The translations under genes were made by a program, and so were the position numbers. A stretch of DNA of 64,000 nucleotides from assembly GCF_028553805.1 (NCBI RefSeq), contig NZ_CP067140.1, forward strand, positions 2,480,001-2,544,000, given 5' to 3'. This DNA comes from Paracoccus saliphilus. GTDB lineage: Bacteria; Pseudomonadota; Alphaproteobacteria; Rhodobacterales; Rhodobacteraceae. The notes below the pieces were generated by a model. The model worked only from the letters and a program-made list of their open reading frames with translations, was not told the DNA's origin and ran no database searches. Below, in pieces: positions 34,205 to 42,709 of this stretch. Within the stretch, counting starts at the first letter, position 1; the number at the start of each line of letters is the position of its first letter.

Positions 34205-34418
34205 CATGCTTTTCGACGACCCGCTTCAAATGACGTGGCAGCGACCCGCGAAGAAGAGCGGATGCGGTCGCAATCCTTCTCTTGGCCCTGGTAGCTGCAA
34301 GTTCTGGTGGGAGGGATGCCCTCGCGCAAAAGAACGCGGTTGCTATCAGCTTTGGGAAAGGGCGCAGGCAGATGCTGGAAATGTTCCGGACGGACCGGGG
34401 AAGGCACGGCGCCCATGA
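34197..34418 (+). CDS. Small cysteine-containing phage protein
   Basis: The 73-residue product from ATG 34197 has four cysteines in CGRN...CKFWWEGCPRAKERGC, which could bind a metal. It overlaps the upstream gene by 8 bases and the methyltransferase-like gene by 4. Function unknown. Confidence 0.5.
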   Translation: MTDMLFDDPLQMTWQRPAKKSGCGRNPSLGPGSCKFWWEGCPRAKERGCYQLWERAQADAGNVPDGPGKARRP

Positions 34419-35098
34419 TCTCCCTCCGCATCCTCATCGCCTGTGAAACCTCGGGCGTAATGCGCCGGGCCTTTGCTGCCCGCGGGCACGATGTCTGGTC
34501 CTGCGACATTCTCCCGGCTGAGGAGGGCAGCAACCGGCACATCACCGGCGACGTGCGCGACTATCTCGATGACGGGTGGGACCTGCTGACTGTCATGCAC
34601 CCACCCTGCACGCGCCTGTGCCGGTCGGGCCGTCGCTGGATGTCGGGACCGGGCAAGTGGACGCAGCCCAAACAACTGCCGCGTGGGCGCAATTGGGAGA
34701 GCATGAAGAACGAGTTCGTGGAAGGCGTGGATCTCTTCATTTCATGCTGGCGTACGCCGATCGAGAGGGTAGCGATCGAGAACCCCGAAATGAACGATCT
34801 GGCCCGAGATCGCATGCCGGCCGATCTCCCTGCTCCGCAGATGGTTCAACCGTTCTGGTTCGGTGAGCCGTTCTACAAGGCCACGGGCCTCTACTTGCGT
34901 GGCCTGCCGCAGTTGTCCCCGACCAACAGGCTGCCGGAGCCCGAGCGCGGTAGCGACGAATGGAAACGCTGGAACGCGGTTCACAGGGCCCCGCGCGGCG
35001 GCCCTGACAGATGGAGGCTGCGCAGCCGCACGTATGAGGGTGTGGCAGATGCCTGCGCCGATCAATGGGGCAGGCATGCGATGGAGGTGGCGGCATGA
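34415..35098 (+). CDS. DNA cytosine methyltransferase-like phage protein
   Basis: The 227-residue protein begins ISLRILIACETSGVMRRAFA and has GHDVWSCDILPAEEG, then LLTVMHPPCTRLCRSGRRWM, like the PPC loop of cytosine-5 methyltransferases, and IERVAIENPEMN resembling the ENV motif. It is shorter than full cytosine methyltransferases and lacks an obvious target-recognition domain. Phages often carry this form. It may modify phage DNA against restriction or be a relic. Confidence 0.65.
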   Translation: MISLRILIACETSGVMRRAFAARGHDVWSCDILPAEEGSNRHITGDVRDYLDDGWDLLTVMHPPCTRLCRSGRRWMSGPGKWTQPKQLPRGRNWESMKNEFVEGVDLFISCWRTPIERVAIENPEMNDLARDRMPADLPAPQMVQPFWFGEPFYKATGLYLRGLPQLSPTNRLPEPERGSDEWKRWNAVHRAPRGGPDRWRLRSRTYEGVADACADQWGRHAMEVAA

Positions 35099-35331
35099 CA
35101 CCCAATCTCACCTTCCACAAGCCGCATGAGGCTCACGAGACCGGCCGCATTCTGGCATTCTGTCACAAGGCGTATATCGGACGCATCAATCCCCTTGGGG
35201 ACGGCCGTGCAACTTGGGAACTGGATCGCAGCGACCACCGAGGCACGGCGAAGTCCGTTCAGGCGGCAGAGGCGGCACTAGCCGAGGCGTTTGGGCAGTG
35301 GATGGCAACGGCCGGGCTGGTGCAGACATGA
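35095..35331 (+). CDS. Small hypothetical phage protein
   Basis: The 78-residue product starts at ATG 35095, overlapping the preceding stop. It contains GRILAFCHKAYIGRINPLGD and ends with an Ala-rich helix. It lies between the two methyltransferase-like genes. Function unknown. Confidence 0.5.
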   Translation: MTPNLTFHKPHEAHETGRILAFCHKAYIGRINPLGDGRATWELDRSDHRGTAKSVQAAEAALAEAFGQWMATAGLVQT

Positions 35332-35903
35332 GCCAGCTTCACACATTCCACACCCTGCGCCCCTATGGCGGTTTCGACATGATCATGGCCGACCCGCCCT
35401 GGTCATTCGACAATTTCTCATCCGCGGGCGAAGCGAAGAATGCCAAGGCGCAGTACGCCTGCATGTCACTCGATGACATCGCTGCCCTGCCCGTTTCTGC
35501 CTTGGCGTCCGACAATTGCGTGCTGTGGCTCTGGGCCACCAACCCGCTCCTGCGCGAGGCCTTCGACATCATGGATGCATGGGGCTTCAATCGAAAGACG
35601 GCCGGTCATTGGGTGAAGACCACCAAGCACGGCAAGCTGGCCTTCGGGACCGGTTACATTCTGCGTTGTGCTGGTGAGCCGTTCCTGATCGGAACGCGCG
35701 GATCGCCGAAGACCAGCCGGTCGGTGCGCTCGGTCATCATGGGCCCGATCCGCGAGCACAGCCGCAAACCCGACGAGGCGTTCGCCGAGGCAGAGAGGCT
35801 GATGCCGGGTGCCAGGCGCATCGAACTGTTCAGCCGCCAGCGCCGTGAAGGATGGGCGAACTGGGGCAACGAAGCCGAGAAATTTCAGGAAGTGACGAGC
35901 TGA
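35328..35903 (+). CDS. MT-A70 family adenine methyltransferase
   Basis: The 191-residue protein carries DPPW at 22-25, the catalytic motif of N6-adenine methyltransferases, and the rest of the family pattern: DNCVLWLWATNPLLREAFDI, WGFNRKTAGHWVKT, GTGYILRCAGEPFLIG and REHSRKPDEAF. It probably methylates phage DNA. The gene is coupled to its neighbours by overlaps. Confidence 0.85.
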   Translation: MSQLHTFHTLRPYGGFDMIMADPPWSFDNFSSAGEAKNAKAQYACMSLDDIAALPVSALASDNCVLWLWATNPLLREAFDIMDAWGFNRKTAGHWVKTTKHGKLAFGTGYILRCAGEPFLIGTRGSPKTSRSVRSVIMGPIREHSRKPDEAFAEAERLMPGARRIELFSRQRREGWANWGNEAEKFQEVTS

Positions 35904-36091
35904 TGGGACGGCCGCGTGCAGCCTATACCAAAACGGACATCAGGAGAGCCGTGCAGGGTGCGCGCGAGGCCGATCCAATGGCGGTGGTGGAAGTGGTACT
36001 GGGAGAAGTTACGCTCAGAATATTGCCACCCGAAACCCCGCTTGACGAATGCATTGATAACGACAAACTTGGGCTACCCAAACAATGGTAG
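35903..36091 (+). CDS. Small protein upstream of the integrase
   Basis: The 62-residue product starts at the ATG overlapping the methyltransferase stop (TGATG). It begins MGRPRAAYTKTDIRRAVQGA, basic and helical, then a beta part. Its place immediately before int fits a recombination directionality factor, but it lacks a clear excisionase motif. Confidence 0.5.
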   Translation: MGRPRAAYTKTDIRRAVQGAREADPMAVVEVVLGEVTLRILPPETPLDECIDNDKLGLPKQW

Positions 36092-37164
36092 ACCCAATGA
36101 TGATCGAACTACCTGGCTTGCTCAAAGAGCGGCTTCCATCAGGCGCATTCCGTTATCGCGTCAGGGTCGAAGGGAATAAATCCCGACGGATAAGATTGAA
36201 CGTTACGCCAGACCATCCAGATTTCATGGAGCATTATCGCGCGGCGCGGCGCGGTGTGGCGCTGGAAGTCCATACCGCGCCCGAGGATCGCGTAGTTCGC
36301 AACTCCATAGCCTGGCTCAGCTACAAGCACGAAGCCGCTTTGGAGCGACAGGTCAATGCCGGTCAGGCGTCTCCGCTCACTCTGAAAAAGCGTAAGCAAA
36401 TCATGGCCAGGCTTCGCGAAGAGTATGGCGAATATGATATGCGCATGCCGCAAATGAAGATCATCGAGCTGCGCGATAGCATGCTCGAAACTCCGGCATG
36501 GGCCGACAGCATGGTTGAAGGTATCCGCAGCATGTACCGATGGGCTGTAAAAGATGTTGGCCTGTGCCAAGTCAACCCGGCAATCGGCATCGAAAAGATC
36601 AACAAAGGTAAGGGTGGCGCCATTCCCTGGACTGTGAACGATCTGAAAAAATATCGAAAGTTTCACAAGCCTGGAAGCACGCCGCACCTCGCTCTCACCC
36701 TATTTATGTTCACTGCATGCCGAATTGGCGATGCGGTCATTCTAGGTCGAGACAACGAGTTCAAGCAGGATGGCATCAGGGGAATTGCCTGGCAGCCACA
36801 AAAGCGGGGATCGGCCTTTGTTAAAATTCCCATGGTTCCACCACTCTACAAGGCAACCAGAGCAACGAAAGTTCAAGGTCCGACATATCTCCTGAACGAC
36901 AAGGGCAAGCCATTTACATCGTCCGACAGCTTCGGCCAGATGTTCCGCAGGTGGTGCCGTGAAGCCGGGCTTCAGAACCGGTCCAGCCACGGAATTCGAA
37001 AAGCAGCTGGTCATCTGCTCGCGCAAGAAGGATGCAGCCAGTACCAGATCATGGCCATCCACGGCCATACGCAGGCAAAGACCTCAGAAATCTACACGAA
37101 GGGAGTCGAGCGTTGGCGTATGGCAGCAGATGCTATGAAGCGCCTGGAAGGCATGGACTGGTAG
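36085..37164 (+). CDS. int: Tyrosine integrase
   Basis: The 359-residue protein has the tyrosine recombinase set: R213 in FTACRIGDAV, H302 and R305 in SHGIRKA, H328 in IHGHTQ and Y337 in SEIYTKG. An N-terminal arm-binding part (1-70) and SAM-like core-binding part (75-175) precede it. It ends 118 bases before the tRNA-Gly-derived att site, which it presumably uses. The start at 36085 overlaps the upstream gene by 7 bases; ATG 36097 is an alternative. Confidence 0.92.
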   Translation: MVDPMMIELPGLLKERLPSGAFRYRVRVEGNKSRRIRLNVTPDHPDFMEHYRAARRGVALEVHTAPEDRVVRNSIAWLSYKHEAALERQVNAGQASPLTLKKRKQIMARLREEYGEYDMRMPQMKIIELRDSMLETPAWADSMVEGIRSMYRWAVKDVGLCQVNPAIGIEKINKGKGGAIPWTVNDLKKYRKFHKPGSTPHLALTLFMFTACRIGDAVILGRDNEFKQDGIRGIAWQPQKRGSAFVKIPMVPPLYKATRATKVQGPTYLLNDKGKPFTSSDSFGQMFRRWCREAGLQNRSSHGIRKAAGHLLAQEGCSQYQIMAIHGHTQAKTSEIYTKGVERWRMAADAMKRLEGMDW

Positions 37165-37282
37165 AACAAACCGCAAATTTCGTGGGACACCCTAATTGTA
37201 ACCTATTGGAATCATTGAGGTGCGAATACTAAGGCATGGGACACATTTCCGTTGAAAACATTACGAAAATTCGTCTGATCGT

Positions 37283-37300
37283 ATCCCATCGCCCGCTCCA
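37283..37300 (+). other. attR: 3' end copy of tRNA-Gly
   Basis: ATCCCATCGCCCGCTCCA equals the T-arm and acceptor 3' end plus CCA expected for alphaproteobacterial tRNA-Gly (GCC). No 5' part of a tRNA precedes it, as expected of the distal att site after integration at a tRNA 3' end. It follows int and is followed by a typical tRNA terminator. Confidence 0.75.
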
Positions 37301-37305
37301 ATCAC

Positions 37306-37340
37306 AAAGAGGCCGGACCTTCACAGGGTCCGGCCTCTTT
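37306..37340 (+). terminator. Strong terminator that followed the target tRNA
   Basis: AAAGAGGCCGGACC (37306-37319) and its exact complement (37327-37340) form a 14-bp stem with a 7-base loop. The T-rich ends allow termination in both directions. Confidence 0.85.
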
Positions 37341-37438
37341 GATTTCTTGGCCCAATATCGACACAAGCAGGCATCGCAGCCCAAGCATGTTCAGGCATGA
37401 CATGTCGTCCTCAAAGCCTTGCGGTTTTCATATTGAAA

Positions 37439-37467
37439 CGCCGCGCATGCGAAACACAGGCGCGGCG
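37439..37467 (-). terminator. Hairpin downstream of kduD
   Basis: CGCCGCGC (37439-37446) and GCGCGGCG (37460-37467) form an 8-bp stem; on the minus strand it is followed by TTTC. It would end the kduI-kduD transcript 36 bases after the kduD stop. Confidence 0.55.
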
Positions 37468-37502
37468 ATCATGTTTTGACTACCGGGGCTTATCCCGAAA
37501 GC

Positions 37503-38228
37503 CTATCTCGCAAGCCATCCTCCATCGACATTCAGCACTGCCCCGTTGACGTAATCCGAGGCCGGCGCGGCCAGGAACACCGCCGTCTGCCCAATATCCT
37601 CGGGCTTGCCCCAACGCCCCGCCGGGATCCGCTCGAGGATCGATTTCGAGCGGTCGGGATCGGCGCGCAGGGCCTGCGTGTTGTTGGTCTCGATATAGCC
37701 CGGCGCGATCGCGTTCACGTTCAGCCCCCGCGCCGCCCATTCATTCGCCATCAGCCTGGTCAGCCCCGCCACCCCATGCTTGCTGGCCGTGTAGGAGGGC
37801 ACCCGGATGCCGCCCTGGAAACTGAGCAGGGAGGCGATATTGACGATCTTGCCCCGCCCGCGCGGCAAAGCCGCCTTCGCGAAAGCCTGGCAGGTGAAGA
37901 ACAATGCCTTCAGGTTCACGTCCATGACATCGTCCCAATCGGCCTCGGAGAATTCCACCGCATCCTCGCGCCGAATGATACCGGCATTGTTCACCAGGAT
38001 ATCGATGCGCTCAGCGGCAAAGACATCCCGCGCCGCCATCGGATCAGTGAAATCCAGGCGCATGGTCCGGCCCGAGCCCATCAGCGCCAGCGTCTCGTCG
38101 CAATCGCGCCGACCGGCGGCGATCACCTCGGCCCCGGCCTGCGCCATCGCCACCGCAATCGCCTGCCCGATCCCGGTATTCGCGCCGGTCACCAGCGCAA
38201 CCTGTCCGTCAAGCGAAAAGGCTGTCAT
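37503..38228 (-). CDS. kduD: 2-dehydro-3-deoxy-D-gluconate 5-dehydrogenase (KduD)
   Basis: The 241-residue short-chain dehydrogenase has TGANTGIG at 14-21, NNAG near 80-83, S133, Y146 and K150 of the YxxxK motif, and APGYIETNNTQALR, a KduD signature. It reduces 2,5-diketo-3-deoxygluconate to 2-keto-3-deoxygluconate with NAD(P)H in the cytoplasm. It is the last gene of the kduI operon, with a 4-base overlap to the gene before it. KDG kinase and aldolase are not in this window and must be elsewhere. Confidence 0.92.
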   Translation of the reverse strand: MTAFSLDGQVALVTGANTGIGQAIAVAMAQAGAEVIAAGRRDCDETLALMGSGRTMRLDFTDPMAARDVFAAERIDILVNNAGIIRREDAVEFSEADWDDVMDVNLKALFFTCQAFAKAALPRGRGKIVNIASLLSFQGGIRVPSYTASKHGVAGLTRLMANEWAARGLNVNAIAPGYIETNNTQALRADPDRSKSILERIPAGRWGKPEDIGQTAVFLAAPASDYVNGAVLNVDGGWLAR

Positions 38229-40720
38229 CCCTGTTCCTCCAGTCGAATATCCTCTGCCTCGCGCGGCATCACCCGCCGCTCACCCTCCAGCGTCCAGTCA
38301 CGCGGATCGAGCCTGCGCCCCTCGGCCTCGACCACGCCATCCGGGCGGAACAGGACCTCGCCGTAATCGGCGTCCTTCACCCGGATCGTGCCATCGGGCT
38401 CGATAACCGGCATCAGGACGTGCCGGGCGGCAAAGCCCTGCAGCTCGCCCGCATGGCCAAGCCGCATGACCCAGAGCCCGTTCCGGCCCTCCAGCCGCAG
38501 CTCATGCCCCGCCGATCCGCCCTGAGTTGACAGCGCCAAGGGGGCGGATGCCGATAGCAGCACCCCGCCCGCACCGGATCGCGCCAGTGCCCGCTTGCCG
38601 TCAACCGCCCATTCGTCGAATGATTGCGTCGGAAACCAGGCATGGGTGAAACCGGGCTGCGCGGGATCGCCGTCGAATTTCACCACCGCCAGATCGCGAT
38701 ATTGCTGCACGCGCGGCACGCTGGCCGAGCCGCCCCAGAAGGACGGGCGGCCAAAGCCGGACTGAATGATCTCTCCCGGATGGTTGATCCAGATCTGTGC
38801 CGAGGGCTCCCGCCCGATCCGCGCCTGGATCAGCGTTTCCTGATAGCCCCATTCGCCCCAACGATACAGCGCCGCCGAGCCCATGGCCGTCTCACTGGTC
38901 TTATAGTGATAGAGCCGCGCGAAACCGTTCTGCCCCTGCTGGAACATCCATTCCTGCGCTTGCGCGTCATCGCTCCAGCAGGCGGTCGCGGTCAGATCCG
39001 GCAGGACCAGCCCGTGATCGCGCAGGCAAAGCGCAAGCTGGGCAAGGCAGTTCACATGGGCGCCAAAGCTCCCCTGCCCCCAAAGCAGCCGCGCCATGCC
39101 GGTCAGTTCCAGCGTATCGGCGGTGCAGAGCGAATGTTCATAGCTGCGGCCCTGCGCCCCGGTGATCACGCCGTGATGGGCGGAATTGGCGACCACTGTC
39201 ACCAGCCGCTCGATGGCGCGCCCGGCCCGCTCGCGGATCTCCGGATCATGGGCCAGCGCATGAAGCGCGGTCATCCCCTTCAGGTCGATCGGGAAATAGG
39301 TGGCCGAGTTGAATTCGGCCATCTCCGCCGCCTCGAAATGATCGAACCAGGCCATCAGCCGGTCATGGCCGATCCGGCTCTGCTCGGCCCCTGTCCGCCC
39401 CGACCGGACAAACCGCGCCTCGGGCAACATGTGACCGGCCAGGTAGGCCGCCGTATGGAACAGCAGCGCGTGGTTTTCCGAGAAATACCACTGCACGTCA
39501 TTGCCCGGCTCGTCCATCCAGTAGCGGAAATTCAAGGCTGCCGCATCGATCCGCGCCCGCAAGCCGTCAGAGAGGCGGTCAGGATAGGCGATGCGAGTCC
39601 AGAGAAGCGGCACCAGCGCGAAATCGGCGCAATCGAAACAGGCCTCGATCCCCGGCAGGGCTGCGGTGATGATCTCATCCGCCCGCGCCAGCGCCAGATC
39701 GCCGCCAAGTGCCGCGCAGGCCAGGGCTGTCTCGGTATCGGATTCGGCATTGCGGGCGATCCAGCCTATCGCCTCTTCGATGCGGGCGGCGGGATCGGCG
39801 GATGCCGGTCCGATACTGCCGCGATGGCTGATCTCGGCCCCGAGCCGGGTATCCACGGTGAATCCGTCACAGGTCAGCGTAAAATCGAAATAACGGTAAT
39901 CGGCAGGCAGATCGCCCGAAGGACCGATCCGAACCCGATCCGCGCCCGCAGGAATGTCGATCCGCAGATCCGTATGGTCATGCGACATGAAATGCCCGCT
40001 GATCCGGACACCCCCCGAGACGGGTGCCGGAAAGGGCCTGGGCAGGATCAGGTGAATATCCTCGCCATCATAGCGTTTGCGATCCAGATGCATGGCCGCC
40101 AAGGCACCCTCGACCTGCGTCACAAAGGCAGGATCAACAGCAAAGCTATGTCCCGCCTCGGCCTCTGGCCCCGAAATCCAGCCCAGGGAGATCCGCAGAA
40201 CTGCGTCGCGTTCGCATAGATCCTCGAACCAGATCGCCAGTTCGTTTACCCCGGCCACCAGTTCGGCATCGAACTCGACCTCATCCATCGCGTTGCGCGT
40301 CGCGGGCGACAGCCATGCCACCGGATCGCCGTTCACATACAGCTTCGCCGCCCCGCAAATGCCCAGCTTCAGCCGCGCGGTGCCCGCCTGCCCGGCATGG
40401 ATCACGCTGCGCGCCCAGCCCTCGACCCGCGTGGCCCGGAACCAGAATCCCGACAGGTCGAGAAAGGCCGAACCCGTGGGCAGCACATTGCGCGCGCCCA
40501 TCCAATCCGGCATCGGGCGGGTCGAGGGCTCCTTGCCGCGAACCTCGTCGATATAGGCAGTGCGGCAGGGATAGGTATGCGGAATCCAGTTCTTGTCCTT
40601 AGTCAGGAAGAAGGTCGAATCCATCTCGCCTTCCATCGGCGCATCCGCGACGTCATAGGGGCTTTGCCTCAGCGTGGTGACTTGCCAATAGGAGAGCGGG
40701 GTTCCGGCGGATAGAGGCAT
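38225..40720 (-). CDS. Unclassified carbohydrate-active-like protein of the kdu cluster
   Basis: The 831-residue protein lacks a signal peptide and lies between kduI and kduD with 3 and -4 base spacing. Residues 60-200 look like a beta-sandwich (KLYVNGDPVAWLSPATR, ELAIWFEDL). Residues 280-680 look like an alpha/alpha toroid: DVQWYFSENHALLFHTAAYL, EFNSATYFPIDLKGMTALHA and AHHGVITGAQGRSYEH. The end is beta-rich. The layout fits glycoside hydrolases or lyases acting on uronic acid oligomers, but I cannot assign a family. The conserved-looking acidic and His residues in those stretches are candidates for catalysis. Substrate: probably an unsaturated oligouronide. Confidence 0.55.
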   Translation of the reverse strand: MPLSAGTPLSYWQVTTLRQSPYDVADAPMEGEMDSTFFLTKDKNWIPHTYPCRTAYIDEVRGKEPSTRPMPDWMGARNVLPTGSAFLDLSGFWFRATRVEGWARSVIHAGQAGTARLKLGICGAAKLYVNGDPVAWLSPATRNAMDEVEFDAELVAGVNELAIWFEDLCERDAVLRISLGWISGPEAEAGHSFAVDPAFVTQVEGALAAMHLDRKRYDGEDIHLILPRPFPAPVSGGVRISGHFMSHDHTDLRIDIPAGADRVRIGPSGDLPADYRYFDFTLTCDGFTVDTRLGAEISHRGSIGPASADPAARIEEAIGWIARNAESDTETALACAALGGDLALARADEIITAALPGIEACFDCADFALVPLLWTRIAYPDRLSDGLRARIDAAALNFRYWMDEPGNDVQWYFSENHALLFHTAAYLAGHMLPEARFVRSGRTGAEQSRIGHDRLMAWFDHFEAAEMAEFNSATYFPIDLKGMTALHALAHDPEIRERAGRAIERLVTVVANSAHHGVITGAQGRSYEHSLCTADTLELTGMARLLWGQGSFGAHVNCLAQLALCLRDHGLVLPDLTATACWSDDAQAQEWMFQQGQNGFARLYHYKTSETAMGSAALYRWGEWGYQETLIQARIGREPSAQIWINHPGEIIQSGFGRPSFWGGSASVPRVQQYRDLAVVKFDGDPAQPGFTHAWFPTQSFDEWAVDGKRALARSGAGGVLLSASAPLALSTQGGSAGHELRLEGRNGLWVMRLGHAGELQGFAARHVLMPVIEPDGTIRVKDADYGEVLFRPDGVVEAEGRRLDPRDWTLEGERRVMPREAEDIRLEEQG

Positions 40721-40723
40721 GAT

Positions 40724-41575
40724 CTAGCGCAACTCCGAAATGGCAACGGGAGAGACATCGGTATAGGCTTGGTTCTCGCCCGTCATGCCCCAGACAAAAC
40801 CATAGGGGCCGGTGCCCGCGCCCATATGGATCGACCATGCCGGTGACAGCACGACATCGCCATCGGCCACGACCAGGTGACGGGTATTGTCCGGGCGGCC
40901 CATGAAATGCATCACCCGGTCGCCCTCGGCGAGATCGAAATAGCAATAGGCCTCCATCCGGCGCTCATGCAGATGCGGCGGCATGGTGTTCCAGATCGAT
41001 CCCGGCGCCGGATCGGTGATCCCCATCAGCAGCAGGCAGGAGGGCGCGACCTCGGGATGGATATACATCGCCAGCGAGCGCTGGTTGGAACGCTCCGCCT
41101 CGCCCATCACCAGCACCTTGGATTCCGATTTGCGGATCAGCCGATGCGGGATATCGGCACCAGCCGGAACCGAGTTCATGTAGAACCGCGCCGGCGCATC
41201 GGCCGAGTCGCTGCCCAGAACCACCTGCCTGGCCCCGCGCCCGATATAGAGCACATCGCGATTGGCCAATGCGAAACGCTCGCCATCGACCTCGATCCAG
41301 CCCGCGCCGCCCAGATTGGCGATCCCCATCTCGCGGGCGGTAAAGAAGAATTCCGTGCCGACATCCTCGCCGTCACCGAATTCCAGCGCCTGTTCCAGCG
41401 GCACGGCCCCGCCCACGATCATCCGGTCGAAATGGGTATATGCGAATTCGATCTGGCCCGGCGCGAACAGCCCCTCGACCATGAAATTCGCCCGCAGATC
41501 CGTGGTTTTCATGCCGTCGACCTGATCCGGCCCGGCTCCGTATCTTTGCAACATCGGCATAGCCATTTCCTTCAT
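40724..41575 (-). CDS. kduI: 5-keto-4-deoxyuronate isomerase (KduI)
   Basis: The 283-residue protein matches KduI, with metal ligands H201, H203 and E208 in PPHLHERRMEAY and H250 in WSIHMGAG. It turns 5-keto-4-deoxyuronate into 2,5-diketo-3-deoxygluconate, the substrate of KduD. Three in-frame ATGs lie within the first 8 codons; the one at 41560 has AAGGA at good spacing and could be the true start. The gene is divergent from the LacI-type regulator, and TTTGCGCAAA lies in the shared promoter region. Confidence 0.92.
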   Translation of the reverse strand: MKEMAMPMLQRYGAGPDQVDGMKTTDLRANFMVEGLFAPGQIEFAYTHFDRMIVGGAVPLEQALEFGDGEDVGTEFFFTAREMGIANLGGAGWIEVDGERFALANRDVLYIGRGARQVVLGSDSADAPARFYMNSVPAGADIPHRLIRKSESKVLVMGEAERSNQRSLAMYIHPEVAPSCLLLMGITDPAPGSIWNTMPPHLHERRMEAYCYFDLAEGDRVMHFMGRPDNTRHLVVADGDVVLSPAWSIHMGAGTGPYGFVWGMTGENQAYTDVSPVAISELR

Positions 41576-41589
41576 ATTCGCCTTGATGA

Positions 41590-41599
41590 TTTGCGCAAA
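41590..41599. promoter_or_regulatory. Putative LacI-family operator
   Basis: TTTGCGCAAA is a perfect palindrome with a central CG, as usual for LacI/GalR regulators, in the kduI/regulator divergent region. ATTGTGCAAT at 41620-41629 is a related half-symmetric site 30 bases away. Confidence 0.55.
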
Positions 41600-41623
41600 C
41601 GGATCACACTAGGAAATCTATTG

Positions 41624-41641
41624 TGCAATATGTAAATTCAT
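41624..41641 (+). promoter_or_regulatory. AT-rich motif shared with the TRAP promoter region
   Basis: TGCAATATGTAAATTCAT matches TGCAATATGAAAATTAAT at 44619-44636 in 15 of 18 positions. The two copies lie upstream of the two divergent units of this cluster. Confidence 0.5.
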
Positions 41642-41676
41642 TTCATAACCATGCGTCAGATACTCACGAGGTTTGC

Positions 41677-42690
41677 ATGAGACAGAACGGCCGCACGCGG
41701 ATCACCGACATCGCCAGGAAGCTGGGCGTCTCGACCGCGACGGTGTCACGAGCACTGACCGGCAACGGCTATGTGCGCGAGGCGCTGGCGGCGAAAATTC
41801 GCGCCGCCGCGGTCGAGATGAATTACACCCTGCCCGGATCTGTCACCGGGCGGCGTGTCCTGCTTGTCTCGTCGCAAGAGGCGATGATCGATTTCCAGCG
41901 CAGTCAGTTCACCATGCATGTGCTGGCCGGGCTACAGGAACGCGCCGATGCGCAGGATATCCGTGTCGATACGCAGATCTATCAAGGCGCGGACGGCCTG
42001 CAGAGCCTGCGAGAAACCGCCGAGGCCGAGGATGTGATCGGCGTTCTGCTGGTCACCGTGGATGACGCGATACTCGATTTTGCCCATGAACTGCCCCGCC
42101 CCGCCGTCATCGTGAATGGCGACGATCCCGGGATGCGGCTCAGTTCCGTGACGCCCTGCAACCGTTCGGCGGCAGCCCTGGCGACCCGGCACCTGATCGA
42201 ACTCGGCCATCGCCGGATCGCCTTCATGAACAAGCCGGGACGCCGCACGATCCTGCGCCGCTTTGAGGGCTGGAAGGATGCGCTGGCCGAAGATTTCGAC
42301 CCCCGCCTGACCATCGAGGTCGAGGACTGGACGGCCGAGGCGGCGCGTCGCAGCGTGACGGAGGCGCTGGAGAACGGGCTCGAATTCACCGCCATCGTCG
42401 CTGCCGGGGACATCCTTGCCGCCGGTGCCGTCGCCGCCCTGCAATCGGCGGGCTGGAAGGTGCCGGGAGAAATCTCGGTGCTGGGGATCGACGGGCTGCC
42501 GCAGGGGCAATACCTGTCGCCCGCGCTCAGCACGGTGAAGATCCCGATGCATGCAGTCGGCGCCCTGTCGCTCGACCTGCTTTGCGAAACGGTGCGGCTC
42601 CGCTCTGCCGGGATCGACCTGCCTGCACGCCGGATCGAACTCGCCTGCGAATTGATCCGGCGCGCCAGTTGCGGCCCCTGCTCCACTTGA
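41677..42690 (+). CDS. LacI-family transcriptional regulator
   Basis: The 337-residue protein has a LacI HTH at about 9-29 (ITDIARKLGVSTATVSRALT) and a periplasmic-binding-like sensor domain with ELGHRRIAFMNKPGRR and VLGIDGLPQGQYLSPALSTV. I chose ATG 41677 since the HTH then starts at the usual distance. It most likely controls the kdu and TRAP genes, with a uronate intermediate as inducer. Repression is inferred. Confidence 0.85.
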   Translation: MRQNGRTRITDIARKLGVSTATVSRALTGNGYVREALAAKIRAAAVEMNYTLPGSVTGRRVLLVSSQEAMIDFQRSQFTMHVLAGLQERADAQDIRVDTQIYQGADGLQSLRETAEAEDVIGVLLVTVDDAILDFAHELPRPAVIVNGDDPGMRLSSVTPCNRSAAALATRHLIELGHRRIAFMNKPGRRTILRRFEGWKDALAEDFDPRLTIEVEDWTAEAARRSVTEALENGLEFTAIVAAGDILAAGAVAALQSAGWKVPGEISVLGIDGLPQGQYLSPALSTVKIPMHAVGALSLDLLCETVRLRSAGIDLPARRIELACELIRRASCGPCST

Positions 42691-42709
42691 TCCTGCCCCT
42701 CCTGATCCT

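Larger units (their letters stand above)
37165..37502. other. Prophage-chromosome junction region
   Basis: This stretch has no gene. It holds the att copy at 37283-37300, the bidirectional terminator at 37306-37340 and a second hairpin at 37439-37467 that fits the end of the kduD operon. Confidence 0.7.
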
